Below, piece after piece: positions 1-8,984 of a DNA stretch of 64,000 nt. Made by a program: the position numbers and the translations under genes. The DNA lies in NCBI RefSeq assembly GCF_014646275.1, contig NZ_BMND01000012.1:124001-188000 (forward strand), in the 5' to 3' direction. Below the pieces are notes generated by a model. The model was not told the DNA's origin and did no database searches. It saw nothing but the letters and a program-made list of their open reading frames with translations. Origin of the DNA: Streptomyces kronopolitis (GTDB lineage: Bacteria; Actinomycetota; Actinomycetes; Streptomycetales; Streptomycetaceae). Position 1 is the stretch's first letter; each line of letters starts with the position of its first letter.

Positions 1-786
1 GCCACCGGTCGCCATGCCGCCACCGCCGGTGTGGATGCCACCGTGCGGCCGCTGGTGGTCACCGTAGCCGCCGTCACGGTCGCCGTAGCCACCACGACCG
101 CCGTCACGGTCGCCGTAGCCACCGCGGCCGTGGTCGCGGTCGCCGCCGCGGCCGTGGCCACCGTCGCGACCGCCGTCACGGCCACCGTCACGCCCGCCGC
201 GGCCACCGTCACGACCGCCGTCACGACCGCCGTCACGGCCGCCGCGGCCGTGGTCGTCGCCGTAGCCACTGCCCTGGTCCCAGTCGTTCACGACGGCCTT
301 GGCGAGGGCGCCACCACCGGTGTGCACACCACCGCTGGGCATCCGCCCGTCACGGCAGTCGTCCCAGTGACCACGGCCGTAGCCGCCGTAGCCGCCGCGG
401 CCGTCACGGTCGCCACCGCGGCCCCGGTCGCGGTCGCCGCCACGGTCACGGTCGCCGCGTCCACCGCGGCCATCGCGGTCGCCACCGCGGTCACGGTCGC
501 GGTCGCCGCCACGGTCACGGTCGCCGCGTCCACCGCGGCCGTCACGGTCGCCGCCACGGCCGTGGTCACGGCAGTGGTCGCGGTCGCCGCGTCCGCCGCG
601 GCCGTCGCGGTCGCCGCCACGGCCGTGGTCACGGTCACGGCCGTTCCGGTCGTGGTCATTGCTGGCGGAGGTGGTACCACTGTTCGCGGCACTGTCCTCC
701 GAGATCATTGCGTTCGCAGCAGGGGCAGAGATGGCGAGCACCGCCGTAATGGCGGCCGAAGCGAACAAGGTGCGAGCAGTGCGCAT
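1..786 (-). CDS. Secreted Gly/Asp/Arg-rich repeat protein (3' end beyond the left edge)
   Basis: The frame opens at the ATG at 786-784 and stays open to the window edge, so the C-terminus is missing. It begins with a signal peptide (MRTARTLFASAAITAVLAIS, then an APAANA cleavage region), followed by about 200 residues of short low-complexity repeats such as GRGGDRDG, GRGGRGDRD and GYGDRDGG. Two islands of normal sequence break this up: a central one around GGVHTGGGALAKAVVNDWD and a second GGIHTGGG motif near the edge. The purine-rich AAAGGA lies about 10 nt before the ATG. The open reading frames on the other strand and frame are by-products of the repeats. The protein is probably extracellular or wall-associated; its function is unknown. 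The repeats are likely to be unstable in length. Confidence 0.72.
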   Translation of the reverse strand, partial: MRTARTLFASAAITAVLAISAPAANAMISEDSAANSGTTSASNDHDRNGRDRDHGRGGDRDGRGGRGDRDHCRDHGRGGDRDGRGGRGDRDRGGDRDRDRGGDRDGRGGRGDRDRGGDRDRGRGGDRDGRGGYGGYGRGHWDDCRDGRMPSGGVHTGGGALAKAVVNDWDQGSGYGDDHGRGGRDGGRDGGRDGGRGGRDGGRDGGRDGGHGRGGDRDHGRGGYGDRDGGRGGYGDRDGGYGDHQRPHGGIHTGGGGMATGG

Positions 787-1670
787 GGGAACATGTTCCT
801 TTCGGCGCGACTGCGAAGGTCGACTCTTTGTCGGCTCATCGGATCGCAGTGGCGACGTGATCACCGTCAGCCGGATCGCGGCCCCGCACCACCGGAGAAC
901 CTCGCATTCGAGGTACGCCCTGGGCTCTTCGGGTGGCCCTGGGGGGTGGATTCACCCGTTGGACGGCGCGCGTCGTCGGCGTGTCGCGTAACGAGTGGGC
1001 TAAAGGGCCTTCGACGGCCCGTCAGAGCGGGGATTTTCCGGGCCGAACGCAGGGGTGGGAGCGGCTGCGAGCGGGGGCTCCGGCGAGACGTCGACGGCCT
1101 CCGGCGGGGGGCGACGCCTCGGGGCCGGGTGCCGGGCGCACCGGGCATCGCCCCGGCGCCCCTGATGTTCCGGGCGGATGCACAGCCACGAGGAAGCCCG
1201 TACCCGAGTGCGACACACCTACGCCTGCGCCCACACCCTTGAGCGCACCCCTGGTCCACATCCGCCCGGCAGAGTCGTCATCGCCAAGTCACACATGGCA
1301 AGCCGGGCTGCCCCACGATGAACTCAGCTGCCGGCAAGTGCTTTGCACTGGGCGGCAATTGGTCTGGTTGTTTGCGTAACACCCTTCCAGGATCAGGTGA
1401 TTCGTGCGGCGGAGTGCGACCAGGGCCTCTCTCGGGTCACCGGCCGCGCGCCCCCACGCTCTGCCGCGACAACGGGTACCCAGGCCCGTTCCCCCGGCGG
1501 GCGAAGCACCGCCGATAGCGCCCGCCCGGGTCGGCACTCCAGGCCCCGCCCCTCGGACACAAAGGGCGGAGGATTCTCACTCGGATTGAGGAATTCATAC
1601 GCCCAACGGGGTCCTCCGACCGGCGGTCTGATGTTCCACGTGAAACATCCACTACCTGTCGCGTGCCCGC
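787..1670. other. Intergenic stretch containing a parS-like site
   Basis: No convincing gene. The open frames here lack ribosome sites and have the composition of random high-GC sequence. The only recognisable element is the parS-like palindrome at 1632-1647, listed separately. Confidence 0.5.
1632..1647. promoter_or_regulatory. parS: parS-like ParB binding site
   Basis: The 16-mer TGTTCCACGTGAAACA is identical to the classical Bacillus Spo0J parS sequence and one base away from the fully palindromic form TGTTTCACGTGAAACA. The outer bases (A...T) extend the palindrome to 18 bp. Streptomyces chromosomes carry clusters of parS copies around oriC, bound by ParB for segregation at sporulation. 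It lies in a non-coding gap, 24 bp from the end of the Mut7-C gene, as expected for a chromosomal parS. Only one copy was noticed in this window. Confidence 0.85.
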
Positions 1671-2408
1671 TCAGGTGGCGCTGTCGCGGAGGGCCTTTTC
1701 GACGATCGCTTCCAGTCGGGAGTGGTGGGCCCCTCTCCAGTAGACGCGACCGCATGCGGTGCACTGGGCGAAGACGTCATACGTCCGCTGGGTGCCGTGC
1801 TCAAGTCGCTCACGGACCGATTCCTTGTCGGCGTCGGTCAGCCGGCCGTTGCATGCCGTGCAGCGCGTCCAGGGCGCGAGGGTGGGCGCGAACCGGCCCA
1901 GTACGTCCTGAAGTTGTTCGTCGGGCTGATCGCTGTAGAGGAACGCGCCCGCCCAGATCTCCCGCCGTCGCAGCAGCCCTCGGTCCCGGGAGAGCAGTAC
2001 CCGCTGCTCCTGCGCCGAGAGCGCCGCCAGCGCGGGGTCGCCGGGGTCCTCGTTCGTGTACGCCGCGTCGACCCCGAGCAGTCGCAGCCTGCGCGCCAGG
2101 GTGCCGAGGTGTACGTCGAGCAGAAACCGCAGCGGCGCACCCGGGATCCGCTGGGGCCGCTCGACGGCGGACACCTCGACGCTCTCGCCCGCCCGCGGGA
2201 CACGGGAGACGGGAACCTCGGCGCCGTTCACGACGAGCCGCCCGACCTCGGTGAGCGGGACGCCCAGCGACTCGACGACATGCCCGAGCGTCGAGGAGCC
2301 GTCGGTCAGCACCGGCGTGCCGGCGACGGTGTGCGCCGAAGAGAGGAAAACGTGCAGCTCAGGGGCGAAGACGAAGGGGATCTCAGGACCGTTCACGCCG
2401 CACAGCAT
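1671..2408 (-). CDS. Mut7-C RNAse domain protein with ubiquitin-like N-terminus
   Basis: A 245-residue protein. The first roughly 90 residues match the small beta-grasp (ubiquitin-like) domain found before Mut7-C domains (pattern PEIPFVFAPELHVFL...GHVVESLGVP). The Mut7-C part follows (FLLDVHLGTLARRLRLLGVD, then LLSRDRGLLRR), with PIN-like acidic residues in LLDVHLG and LSRDR. A zinc ribbon is formed by CTAC at about residue 183 and CTACGRVYW at about 221. The family is predicted to be a nuclease; no pathway is known. It is divergent from the hydrolase gene at 2495, with an 86-bp shared promoter region. Confidence 0.85.
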   Translation of the reverse strand: MLCGVNGPEIPFVFAPELHVFLSSAHTVAGTPVLTDGSSTLGHVVESLGVPLTEVGRLVVNGAEVPVSRVPRAGESVEVSAVERPQRIPGAPLRFLLDVHLGTLARRLRLLGVDAAYTNEDPGDPALAALSAQEQRVLLSRDRGLLRRREIWAGAFLYSDQPDEQLQDVLGRFAPTLAPWTRCTACNGRLTDADKESVRERLEHGTQRTYDVFAQCTACGRVYWRGAHHSRLEAIVEKALRDSAT

Positions 2409-2494
2409 GTCATCGGCCGGACCGCACCGGCCAGCACATTCCCAGGGGCCGTAAACCCCTTGCCATGATCGTCCAGTGGCCGTGAGGATGACGC

Positions 2495-3409
2495 ATGCCC
2501 ACCTTCTCCGCCCCCGACGGCACCGATCTCGCCTTTCATGTCGTCGGCACGGGCAAGCCGCTGCTCTGCCTGCCCGGCGGACCCATGCGTGCCTCCTCGT
2601 ACCTCGGAGACCTCGGTGGACTGTCGCGGCAACGGCAGTTGATCCTGCTCGATCTGCGGGGCACCGGCGACTCCGGCGTCCCCACCGACCCGGCCGGCTA
2701 CCGCTGCGACCGGCAGGTCACCGATGTCGAGGCCCTGCGCCGGCACCTCGGCCTGGACCGCGTCGATGTCCTCGCCCACTCGGCGGCCGGCGATCTCGCT
2801 CTCCTTCACGCGGCCCGACACCCCGCACACATCCGGACGTTGACCCTGGTCACGGCCCGGGCCCGCGCCCTCGGCATCGACTTCACCCATGAGCACCGCA
2901 TGGAGGCGGCCGCCCTGCGCACGTCCGAGCCGTGGTTCGACTCCGCGCACGAGGCCTACAAGGCCATCTGGGCGGGCACCGCGACCGATGCCGAGTGGGA
3001 CGCCGGCACCCCCTTCTTCTACGGCCGGTGGGACGCGACCGCACAGGAACACGCCGCCGCCGAGGTGGCGCAGACCAACGACGAGGCCGCCGAGGTCTAC
3101 GCGGCTTCCGGTGCCTTCGATCCGTCCGCCACGCGCGCCGCGCTCGCCGCTCTGAGTGCGCCGGTGCTGCTGCTGGCCGGCGAACTGGACGGCGGTCCAC
3201 GTCCCCATGTCGCCGCCGCGGCGGCACGACTGCTCCCCGGCGCCGAACTCTCCGTCCAGCCGGGCGGCGGCCACTACCCATGGCTCGACGACCCCGTTCA
3301 CTTCACCCGGACCGTCGGCGCCTTCCTCGACCGTGCCGCTCAGCCCACGGCCGCCGTCGGCACAAGCGGGGACGTCAATGATGCTGCGGAAGGTCTCGCC
3401 GAGGGGTGA
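2495..3409 (+). CDS. Alpha/beta hydrolase, proline-iminopeptidase-like
   Basis: A 304-residue alpha/beta-hydrolase. The oxyanion region is LPGGP (about residue 26), the strand-5 Asp-rich turn LLDLRGTGDSG matches the proline iminopeptidase/haloalkane dehalogenase group, the nucleophile is Ser96 in AHSAAG (a relaxed GxSxG), the acid is probably the Asp in AGELDGG, and the His lies in GGGHYPW near the C-terminus. The substrate cannot be read from the sequence. The last 20 residues (after FLDRA) are low complexity. The preceding gene is divergent, and the gene appears to be transcribed alone. Confidence 0.85.
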   Translation: MPTFSAPDGTDLAFHVVGTGKPLLCLPGGPMRASSYLGDLGGLSRQRQLILLDLRGTGDSGVPTDPAGYRCDRQVTDVEALRRHLGLDRVDVLAHSAAGDLALLHAARHPAHIRTLTLVTARARALGIDFTHEHRMEAAALRTSEPWFDSAHEAYKAIWAGTATDAEWDAGTPFFYGRWDATAQEHAAAEVAQTNDEAAEVYAASGAFDPSATRAALAALSAPVLLLAGELDGGPRPHVAAAAARLLPGAELSVQPGGGHYPWLDDPVHFTRTVGAFLDRAAQPTAAVGTSGDVNDAAEGLAEG

Positions 3410-3753
3410 GCGCGCAGGGGTACGTCTCCTTCGCGCGCTGCACTTTCGGGTGAATGGCTCGGGGGCGCGTGGCGGGGAGGGCGCGCCGCCGAGCCCAAGG
3501 GGTGAGACGGCGCACGGCGGTCCGCGGCGCAACTGGGATGCAGCAACGGGCCTTGGACCGGCAGTACGGAAGGATCGCGGCCCGGCCACCACATGGGGCT
3601 AAAGCCCTTGCACAGGGCAGTAGTTGAGATTGCGCCCGATGCTTCGCCGCTTCAGCGCCCCTGACCTGGCCGGTCCCTGTCAGTGCCGAGAAGCGTTCCA
3701 GCCCCGTCCGGCGACAGTCCGGAGCGGGTTCCGCCCCGTGCCATAGTGCCCGC
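3410..3753. other. Intergenic, no gene seen
   Basis: Short open frames on both strands have no ribosome site and no recognisable protein pattern. The end of this stretch must hold the promoter of the racemase gene at 3754. Confidence 0.4.
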
Positions 3754-4452
3754 ATGAAGACGATCGGGCTGCTCGGAGGCATGAGCTGGGAGTCGACGGC
3801 GGAGTACTACCGGCTGCTGAATGAACTGACGCGGGAGCGTCTGGGCGGCCTGCACTCCTCGCGCCTCGTGCTCTACTCCATGGACTTCGCGGAGATCGAA
3901 CGGCTCCAGACCGATGGCCAGTGGGAGCAGGCCGCCGAGGCGCTCGCCGAAGCCGCCAGAGCGCTGGAGGCTGCCGGCGCCGACATACTGCTGATCTGCA
4001 CCAACACCATGCACAAGGTCGCCGACCCGGTGGCCGCGGCCGTCACCGTCCCGCTGCTGCACCTCGCCGACACCACGGCGGATGCGGTCCGCGACGGCGG
4101 CCTGCGCCGCATCGGGCTGCTGGGCACCGCCTTCACGATGGAGCAGGACTTCTACCGCGGCCGGCTGGAGAGTCACGGGCTGGAGGTGCTGGTCCCGGAC
4201 GACGCCGGACGCAGCATCGTCCACCGCACGATCTACGAGGAGCTGTGCCAGGGCATCGTCCGCGAGGAGTCCCGGCAGTCGTTCATGACCGTCATCAGGG
4301 ATCTCGTCGCCGCCGGGGCCGAGGGCATCGTGCTGGGCTGCACCGAGATCGAGCTGCTCATCAAGGCGGAGCACAGCTCGGTGCCGGTATTTCCCACCAC
4401 ACGACTGCATGCCGAAGCCGCCGTCACCCGCGCGCTCGCCGGCACCTCGTGA
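3754..4452 (+). CDS. Aspartate/glutamate racemase family protein (YgeA type)
   Basis: A 232-residue, PLP-independent racemase of the Asp/Glu superfamily. The N-terminus MKTIGLLGGMSWEST is the hallmark of this group. The two catalytic cysteines are Cys82 in CTNTMHK and Cys196 in LGCTEIELL, so the enzyme should be active. Length and spacing are those of the family. The likely role is making a D-amino acid or racemising a broad range of amino acids in the cytoplasm. It stands alone, with no biosynthetic neighbours. Confidence 0.92.
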   Translation: MKTIGLLGGMSWESTAEYYRLLNELTRERLGGLHSSRLVLYSMDFAEIERLQTDGQWEQAAEALAEAARALEAAGADILLICTNTMHKVADPVAAAVTVPLLHLADTTADAVRDGGLRRIGLLGTAFTMEQDFYRGRLESHGLEVLVPDDAGRSIVHRTIYEELCQGIVREESRQSFMTVIRDLVAAGAEGIVLGCTEIELLIKAEHSSVPVFPTTRLHAEAAVTRALAGTS

Positions 4453-4587
4453 TCCGGCGGTTCGAATAGTCCGACAGATCCGGCATTCCGCACCCTTTCC
4501 GAGTTGAAGGCTGCGGAATCGCCAACTGACCGCCGCTTTCGGGTGCTTGGCCAGGAGCAGGTTTGAAGCCGCGGCAGGTACGCTGAC

Positions 4588-4884
4588 GTGGTGTCGAATA
4601 CCGAGTTAGAGCGACTGGCCAGGATCCGGATGCACATCACCGGTGAGACGCTGGAACGCGCCATGGCCGTACTCGAAGGACACGCTTCACCCTCTGAATC
4701 CCATACCGGGCTCGGCACCGCGGCCGACACCGGTGCCGACGCCGCCGGAGACCACGAGGCTGGCGAGGCCGCCCCGTCCGCAGATGCAGCGGATTCCGCT
4801 GAGGCCGTCGACGGCAGCGAGCACACGCTCAGGCGGGACGAGCAGCGCACTCCCCCGCGGCGAGGTCATCTCCGCGGGCTCTGA
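4588..4884 (+). CDS. Small hypothetical protein
   Basis: A 98-residue reading frame with GTG starts at 4588 and 4591. The N-terminus (LERLARIRMHITGETLERAM) looks like two genuine amphipathic helices, while the rest is an acidic Ala/Asp/Glu-rich tail ending in a basic patch. No known family is recognised. The N-terminal half has convincing protein character; the tail may be disordered. Confidence is limited because no clear Shine-Dalgarno precedes it. Confidence 0.45.
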   Translation: MVSNTELERLARIRMHITGETLERAMAVLEGHASPSESHTGLGTAADTGADAAGDHEAGEAAPSADAADSAEAVDGSEHTLRRDEQRTPPRRGHLRGL

Positions 4885-5075
4885 GCGCGCCCCGGCGCGA
4901 TGACGGACCGCCGGTGGAAGCGACACGAACAGCCACCACTCCCCACCGAGGGTCATGGCCGATCCTCTGCCCGTATCCCCGGCTCCGGCTCCGGACATGC
5001 TGCTGCCGACCCTCCACGCAGGGTGAACGGTCGACGGGCGGTCCCAGCCGCCGGAGGGGGCCGGAGGTCAGCGGC

Positions 5076-5306
5076 TCACGGGGTGAGGGGCCGCGCCAGC
5101 AGGGGTGTCTTGAGCATCTGATGCCCGCCGCTGGCCTGCATGCGCACCTCGCCGCGGTCACTGATCTCTGCGCGCACGATCCCCGATTCATCCTCGTAGA
5201 CCGGATATCCGCCGGCTCCCGCCCGCTCGGTACGCCGGACGATCACCACGTCGTCCTCCACAGCGGGCGCTTGAAATACCAGCTCATAGCTTTCCGGGTA
5301 ATCCAT
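5076..5306 (-). CDS. DUF6296-like small protein
   Basis: A 76-residue protein starting at MDYPESYELVF. I chose the ATG at 5306 over the longer frame because GGGAGG lies 5 nt upstream. The sequence alternates beta strands (DVVIVRRTERAG, YPVYEDESGIVRAEISDRGEVRM) and ends in a conserved GGHQMLKTPLLARPL. It resembles the Streptomyces family annotated as DUF6296; function unknown. The family assignment is from memory of the pattern and is moderately sure. Confidence 0.78.
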   Translation of the reverse strand: MDYPESYELVFQAPAVEDDVVIVRRTERAGAGGYPVYEDESGIVRAEISDRGEVRMQASGGHQMLKTPLLARPLTP

Positions 5307-5946
5307 AGTGGCCTCCCGAATACGTTCGGCAGGTGCTGTGGGCGGCGCTCCCCACGCCGCTGGACATGCGCCGCTGCACCTCGGCCTCTCCATCGTCACT
5401 CACTCCCGCCCACCGCGCCTCACAGGAAGCGCGCCTCACAGGAAGAGCGAGCTACGGAGAGCAAGCCGCGCCCTTGCCGCGGCGGCTCCGGAGGTGTGCC
5501 CCGCCCCCGCGCGCTGTCACGGGAGCGGGGCGGATCCGAGAAGCGCCAGCAGCTCGGATAGTTACGGGTGACACGCTACGGGTCACCACTGACAACGGCC
5601 GACCGGCGGACGGCCGACCCGCAGACGGCCGGACGACGGCCCGACGGAGGGCCAACCCCCGTAGTTGCCGTGTCGAGCGAACGAAGTGCCCCTGCCCGGG
5701 AAACCTCGGCTTTGAGCTGAGGGGCGAGGACCGACGCCACCAGGCCCCGTCCCGCGCCTCCCTCGACCTCCCCCATGATCGCTGAGCGTGTGGGAATGGA
5801 CACATGCAGCCAGCGAGAGCCGATCTTGGGCTCGACGGTCCCTGCTGGTCAGGAAGTTGAGGGGGCGTAAGAACAGCGGCGCGGACCGTATCTGCGGGCG
5901 GCGGGCCGGTGTGCGTGGAATCTCGTTGTCAGTGTCTGCCCCTAGC
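5307..5946. other. Intergenic, short GACGGCCG-rich repeats only
   Basis: About 640 bp without a supported gene. Around 5590-5660 there are several imperfect copies of a GACGGCCGAC-like unit, which create long spurious frames on both strands. No terminator with a T tract or RNA gene was recognised. Confidence 0.4.
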
Positions 5947-5955
5947 ATGGCTCAT

Positions 5956-6150
5956 ATGTCCCCAACTCCTTCTGCCCACACCGACGTCCCCGTTCCCGCC
6001 GCTGAGGCCAACGAATCGATTCGTCAATTCGTCCGCGCCCGGCGAGGATTGGCGTGGTCGGCGCAGGACATGGCGGAGTATGCGGTGCTGCTGGAGGTCT
6101 GGACGTTGGCGGTGCGCGCGGAGATGACGCAGGTCGTCGAGGCCGCGTAG
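5956..6150 (+). CDS. Small hypothetical protein
   Basis: A 64-residue frame from the ATG at 5956 (an in-frame ATG at 5947 would add three residues). The central part (ESIRQFVRARRGLAWSAQDMAEYAVLLEVWTLAVRAEM) has the regular helix pattern and codon bias of a real Streptomyces protein. No family is recognised. It is followed by about 300 bp without a gene before the lipoprotein at 6469. Confidence 0.5.
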   Translation: MSPTPSAHTDVPVPAAEANESIRQFVRARRGLAWSAQDMAEYAVLLEVWTLAVRAEMTQVVEAA

Positions 6151-6468
6151 CCCTGACGGCCGTCCGGGGGCGGTACGCGATCGACGGCCGGGTCGGTAGC
6201 GGCATCGATGACGAGCCCCGGAGCCGGATCGGTGACTATCGCCGTCGCCTCAGGGATCTCCGTTCGGGTGAAGGGGCGGCTGCGGCGCCGCGTTAGCCGA
6301 GCGTTAGTGGAGCGGCAGCCACCGGCATCAAGCTGAGACATGCTCCGTGCACCGAAGCGGAGCGAACGCCGACGACCATCGGCGCAGCCAATGCCGAAGC
6401 CAGCGCGGCGACGACTCCGCGATTCCACCGGAATGCGGAGCCGCAGCGTGCACACAAAGGGGATTCTC
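6151..6468. other. Intergenic, upstream of the lipoprotein gene
   Basis: No supported gene. The last bases before 6469 provide the ribosome site AAAGGGG for the lipoprotein. Confidence 0.4.
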
Positions 6469-7218
6469 ATGTCCTGGCACAAGGACCCCGAGACCGACGT
6501 CGACTCCACCGGCACCGCCACGCCCGCCACAGCCGGCCTCGGCACCGGCTCGGCCCCCGCGTTCCGCCGTGGGCGCACGCTCGTCGCCGCGTCGCTGATC
6601 GCCGTCGCCGCGTTCTCCTTGACCGCCTGCGGCACCGGCCAGGACGCCCACAAGCCGAGCACCAAGGTCTCGACAAGCCCCGACCCCGTGGACGCGTCCA
6701 AGGAGGCGGCGTCGCTCGGCGACACCGCGGCCAAGGAGGACGCGGCAATGGGCCAGAAGACCCGGGAGCCCGCGAAGGGCGGCGGGGGAAGCGCCAAGGC
6801 GAGCGGCGGCAAGGCCGACGGTGGCAGCTCCACGTCCGGCGCCGCCAAGGGAGCCGGTTCCGACGCGGGCTCCGATGCGGGTTCCAGCGCTGCGGCCGGT
6901 TCCGGATCGGCGCCTCGGAGCAAGGCCGCGAACGGCACTTGGACCGGCGTCCTCGCGTACCTGGCGCCCGGCAAACTGACCGTGACGCCGGAGTCCGGCA
7001 CCGAGCAGGCGTTCTTCGTGGGCTCGGGGACCAAGACCCTCGGCGCGGCCACGATCTGCGCGTCCAACGACAACGTGACCATGGACAGCAGCGGCTACGG
7101 CACCTCCCCGTGCACCACGGCGCAGCTGGAGACGGCAGCCAAGATGGGCTTCGTCGAGGTCCGGGTCACCGTCGAGGACGGCGTCGCGACTCGGATCGCC
7201 GAGCACTACCACCCATGA
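6469..7218 (+). CDS. Secreted lipoprotein with low-complexity linker
   Basis: A 249-residue protein. The ATG at 6469 is preferred over the longer frame because AAAGGGG lies just upstream. A basic N-region is followed by a hydrophobic segment and the lipobox LTAC (LIAVAAFSLTACGTGQ), which predicts lipid attachment and surface anchoring. A roughly 100-residue linker rich in Gly, Ser, Ala and Lys follows. The C-terminal 85 residues form a compact domain (NGTWTGVLAYLAPGKLTV...ATRIAEHYHP) with two Cys (TICASND, SPCTTAQ) that could form a disulfide. No family is recognised. Confidence 0.8.
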   Translation: MSWHKDPETDVDSTGTATPATAGLGTGSAPAFRRGRTLVAASLIAVAAFSLTACGTGQDAHKPSTKVSTSPDPVDASKEAASLGDTAAKEDAAMGQKTREPAKGGGGSAKASGGKADGGSSTSGAAKGAGSDAGSDAGSSAAAGSGSAPRSKAANGTWTGVLAYLAPGKLTVTPESGTEQAFFVGSGTKTLGAATICASNDNVTMDSSGYGTSPCTTAQLETAAKMGFVEVRVTVEDGVATRIAEHYHP

Positions 7219-7223
7219 GCGCC

Positions 7224-7279
7224 GGGCAGGCACGCCCTCCCGACGCACCCGGCCGCCCTTCGACCCCGGGTGCCTGCCC
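7224..7279. terminator. Probable stem-loop terminator after the lipoprotein gene
   Basis: GGGCAGGCAC (7224-7233) is exactly complementary to GTGCCTGCCC (7270-7279), giving a 10-bp stem with a 36-nt loop, starting 6 bp after the stop codon of the lipoprotein gene. There is no T tract, as is usual in Streptomyces. Confidence 0.5.
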
Positions 7280-7364
7280 CGGGCTATCCGCCACCCCCGG
7301 ATACCCGAATCACGACGTCCGATTTCCGCCAGCCGAGCAGCGCCCGCACCCGCAGACTTGAAGC

Positions 7365-7997
7365 GTGAGAGCACCACACACACCACCGAGGCCCCCGCAG
7401 TCCCAGAAGCCCACTGCCGCTGGTCAGCCGATGACCTCACCCCTCCTCCCTCCGGCGGAGGCGGCCGCATACGGCCCACTTCCCTCCCCCGCCCCGCACA
7501 CCGACGCCGAACTCGCCGCCCTGCTGGACCTCACGGCCTCCTCCCGGCCCCGCATCTCCACCGTGGTGGTCGGGCACAGCCGGGATGACGCGTCGCGTAC
7601 GGCCGCCGCGGCCTTCATCGAGGGGTGGCGGGCGCAAGGCAGGCCGCCGGTCCTGGCCGTGGTCGACTGGCCGGAGTCCGCCGCCTCCTGGCTACGGGCG
7701 GCCGGCCGCTTCGCCGCCGGGGACCCCGATGCCTGGGTGGTGGCCGCCGCCCCGCTCGGCTGGGCACAGATGAGCCGCCGGCTGCGCCACAGCACCGACT
7801 GGGACCCGGCCCGTACCTACGGTTTCGCGGCGCTCGGCGACTCGCGCCTCCCCGCCCTCGCCGGCCCCGGCACGCTCCAGGGCCTGCGCGGCGCCGACGT
7901 GGAAGGCGGCATCTGGTCGATCGACCGCGGCTGGGTCGTCCATCTGTCACCACCACTGGTCCCTCGGGCGACGAGGCCCTGTCGTGGCACGCTGTAA
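7365..7997 (+). CDS. Conserved hypothetical protein (periplasmic-binding-like pattern)
   Basis: A 210-residue frame from a GTG at 7365; an ATG at 7431 (MTSPLLPPAEA) is an equally possible start and would remove a Pro-rich lead. The core (STVVVGHSRDDASRTAAAAF, PVLAVVDWPESAASWLRAAG, PDAWVVAAAPLGW) alternates beta strands and helices like one lobe of a Rossmann or periplasmic-binding fold, but there is no signal peptide. I do not recognise a named family. It ends 26 bp before the AlkB start and probably shares its transcript. Confidence 0.6.
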   Translation: MRAPHTPPRPPQSQKPTAAGQPMTSPLLPPAEAAAYGPLPSPAPHTDAELAALLDLTASSRPRISTVVVGHSRDDASRTAAAAFIEGWRAQGRPPVLAVVDWPESAASWLRAAGRFAAGDPDAWVVAAAPLGWAQMSRRLRHSTDWDPARTYGFAALGDSRLPALAGPGTLQGLRGADVEGGIWSIDRGWVVHLSPPLVPRATRPCRGTL

Positions 7998-8022
7998 GCA
8001 GTCAGCGATGAGGCAGGAGCAC

Positions 8023-8835
8023 ATGAGCACCCCACTTCCCGGCTTCGAGAACATCGAGGGCCCCGGGGGCACCGACGGCGCCGACAGGACTGGCAGGGCT
8101 GACAGGACCGAGGGCGCCGAGCACGGCAACGGCCACGGATCCCGCGCGCCCCATGCCTCCCAGGGGCCTCGTCAGCCTGGCGCCGCCGCCGGTGCACCCC
8201 GCCGGGAAATCGCGCCCGGCGCCATCCATCTCCCCGGCTGGCTGCCCCTGGCGCGGCAGCGCGAGCTCGTCACCGCCTGCCGCGGCTGGGCCCAGGGCCC
8301 GGCTCCGATCCGTCATACCAAGCTCCCGCGCGGCGGCGTGATGTCCGTCCAGACCGTGTGCATCGGCTGGCACTGGCAGCCGTACTCGTACACCCGCACC
8401 GCCGACGACGTGAACGGCGCGCGGGTGGCCGCGTTCCCTGACTGGATGGTCGAGTTGGGCCGTCACGCACTCGCCGCGGCCTACCAGGACGCCACCGCCG
8501 GCCACGGCTACACACCGGACACCGCGCTGATCAACTTCTATGACGGCCAGGCCAAACTCGGCATGCACCAGGACAAGGAAGAACGCTCCCCCGCGCCGGT
8601 CGTCTCCCTCAGCATCGGCGACACCTGCGTCTTCCGATTCGGCAACACCGAGACACGCACCAAGCCCTACACCGACGTCGAGCTGGCCTCCGGCGATCTC
8701 TTCGTCTTCGGCGGCCCGTCCCGCTTCGCGTACCACGGCGTGACCAAGGTCCGACCGGGCACCGGCGACCCGGCCTGCGGCCTGACCAGCGGACGTCTCA
8801 ACATCACGATGCGGGTGACCGGGCTCGACGGATAG
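8023..8835 (+). CDS. alkB: AlkB-type 2OG-Fe(II) dioxygenase (DNA/RNA alkylation repair)
   Basis: A 270-residue protein from the ATG at 8023, preceded by GGAG. The first roughly 65 residues are a disordered Gly/Asp-rich tail; the catalytic domain starts at IHLPGWLPLARQRELV. The iron ligands are in MHQDKEE (His-x-Asp) and YHGVTKV (His). The 2OG-binding arginines are in the C-terminal GRLNITMRVTG, and NFYDGQAKLGMHQD is diagnostic for AlkB. The enzyme oxidatively removes methyl groups from N1-methyladenine and N3-methylcytosine. A hairpin at 8875 probably ends the transcript. Confidence 0.93.
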   Translation: MSTPLPGFENIEGPGGTDGADRTGRADRTEGAEHGNGHGSRAPHASQGPRQPGAAAGAPRREIAPGAIHLPGWLPLARQRELVTACRGWAQGPAPIRHTKLPRGGVMSVQTVCIGWHWQPYSYTRTADDVNGARVAAFPDWMVELGRHALAAAYQDATAGHGYTPDTALINFYDGQAKLGMHQDKEERSPAPVVSLSIGDTCVFRFGNTETRTKPYTDVELASGDLFVFGGPSRFAYHGVTKVRPGTGDPACGLTSGRLNITMRVTGLDG

Positions 8836-8874
8836 GGGCGTCAGCCGTGGTGCGGTGAAGGGAACCGGCCAGCG

Positions 8875-8903
8875 CCCCCACCGGTGGCACCCACTGGTGG
8901 GGG
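8875..8903. terminator. GC-rich hairpin after alkB
   Basis: CCCCCACC (8875-8882) pairs with GGTGGGGG (8896-8903), with further pairing inside the loop. It lies 39 bp after the alkB stop codon and before the DUF2277 gene. Confidence 0.55.
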
Positions 8904-8984
8904 CCGTGTCCCCCTCCCCCCGGCGGGAGACACGTCCTCCGGAGACCACCCCACATCGCCGGACGCACGCGGCACACTGGACAC

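Noticed and set aside
31..1242. 403-codon Val/Ala/Thr-rich frame on the + strand
   Set aside because: It is the complement of the Gly/Asp/Arg repeat gene; the minus-strand frame has a signal peptide and a ribosome site.
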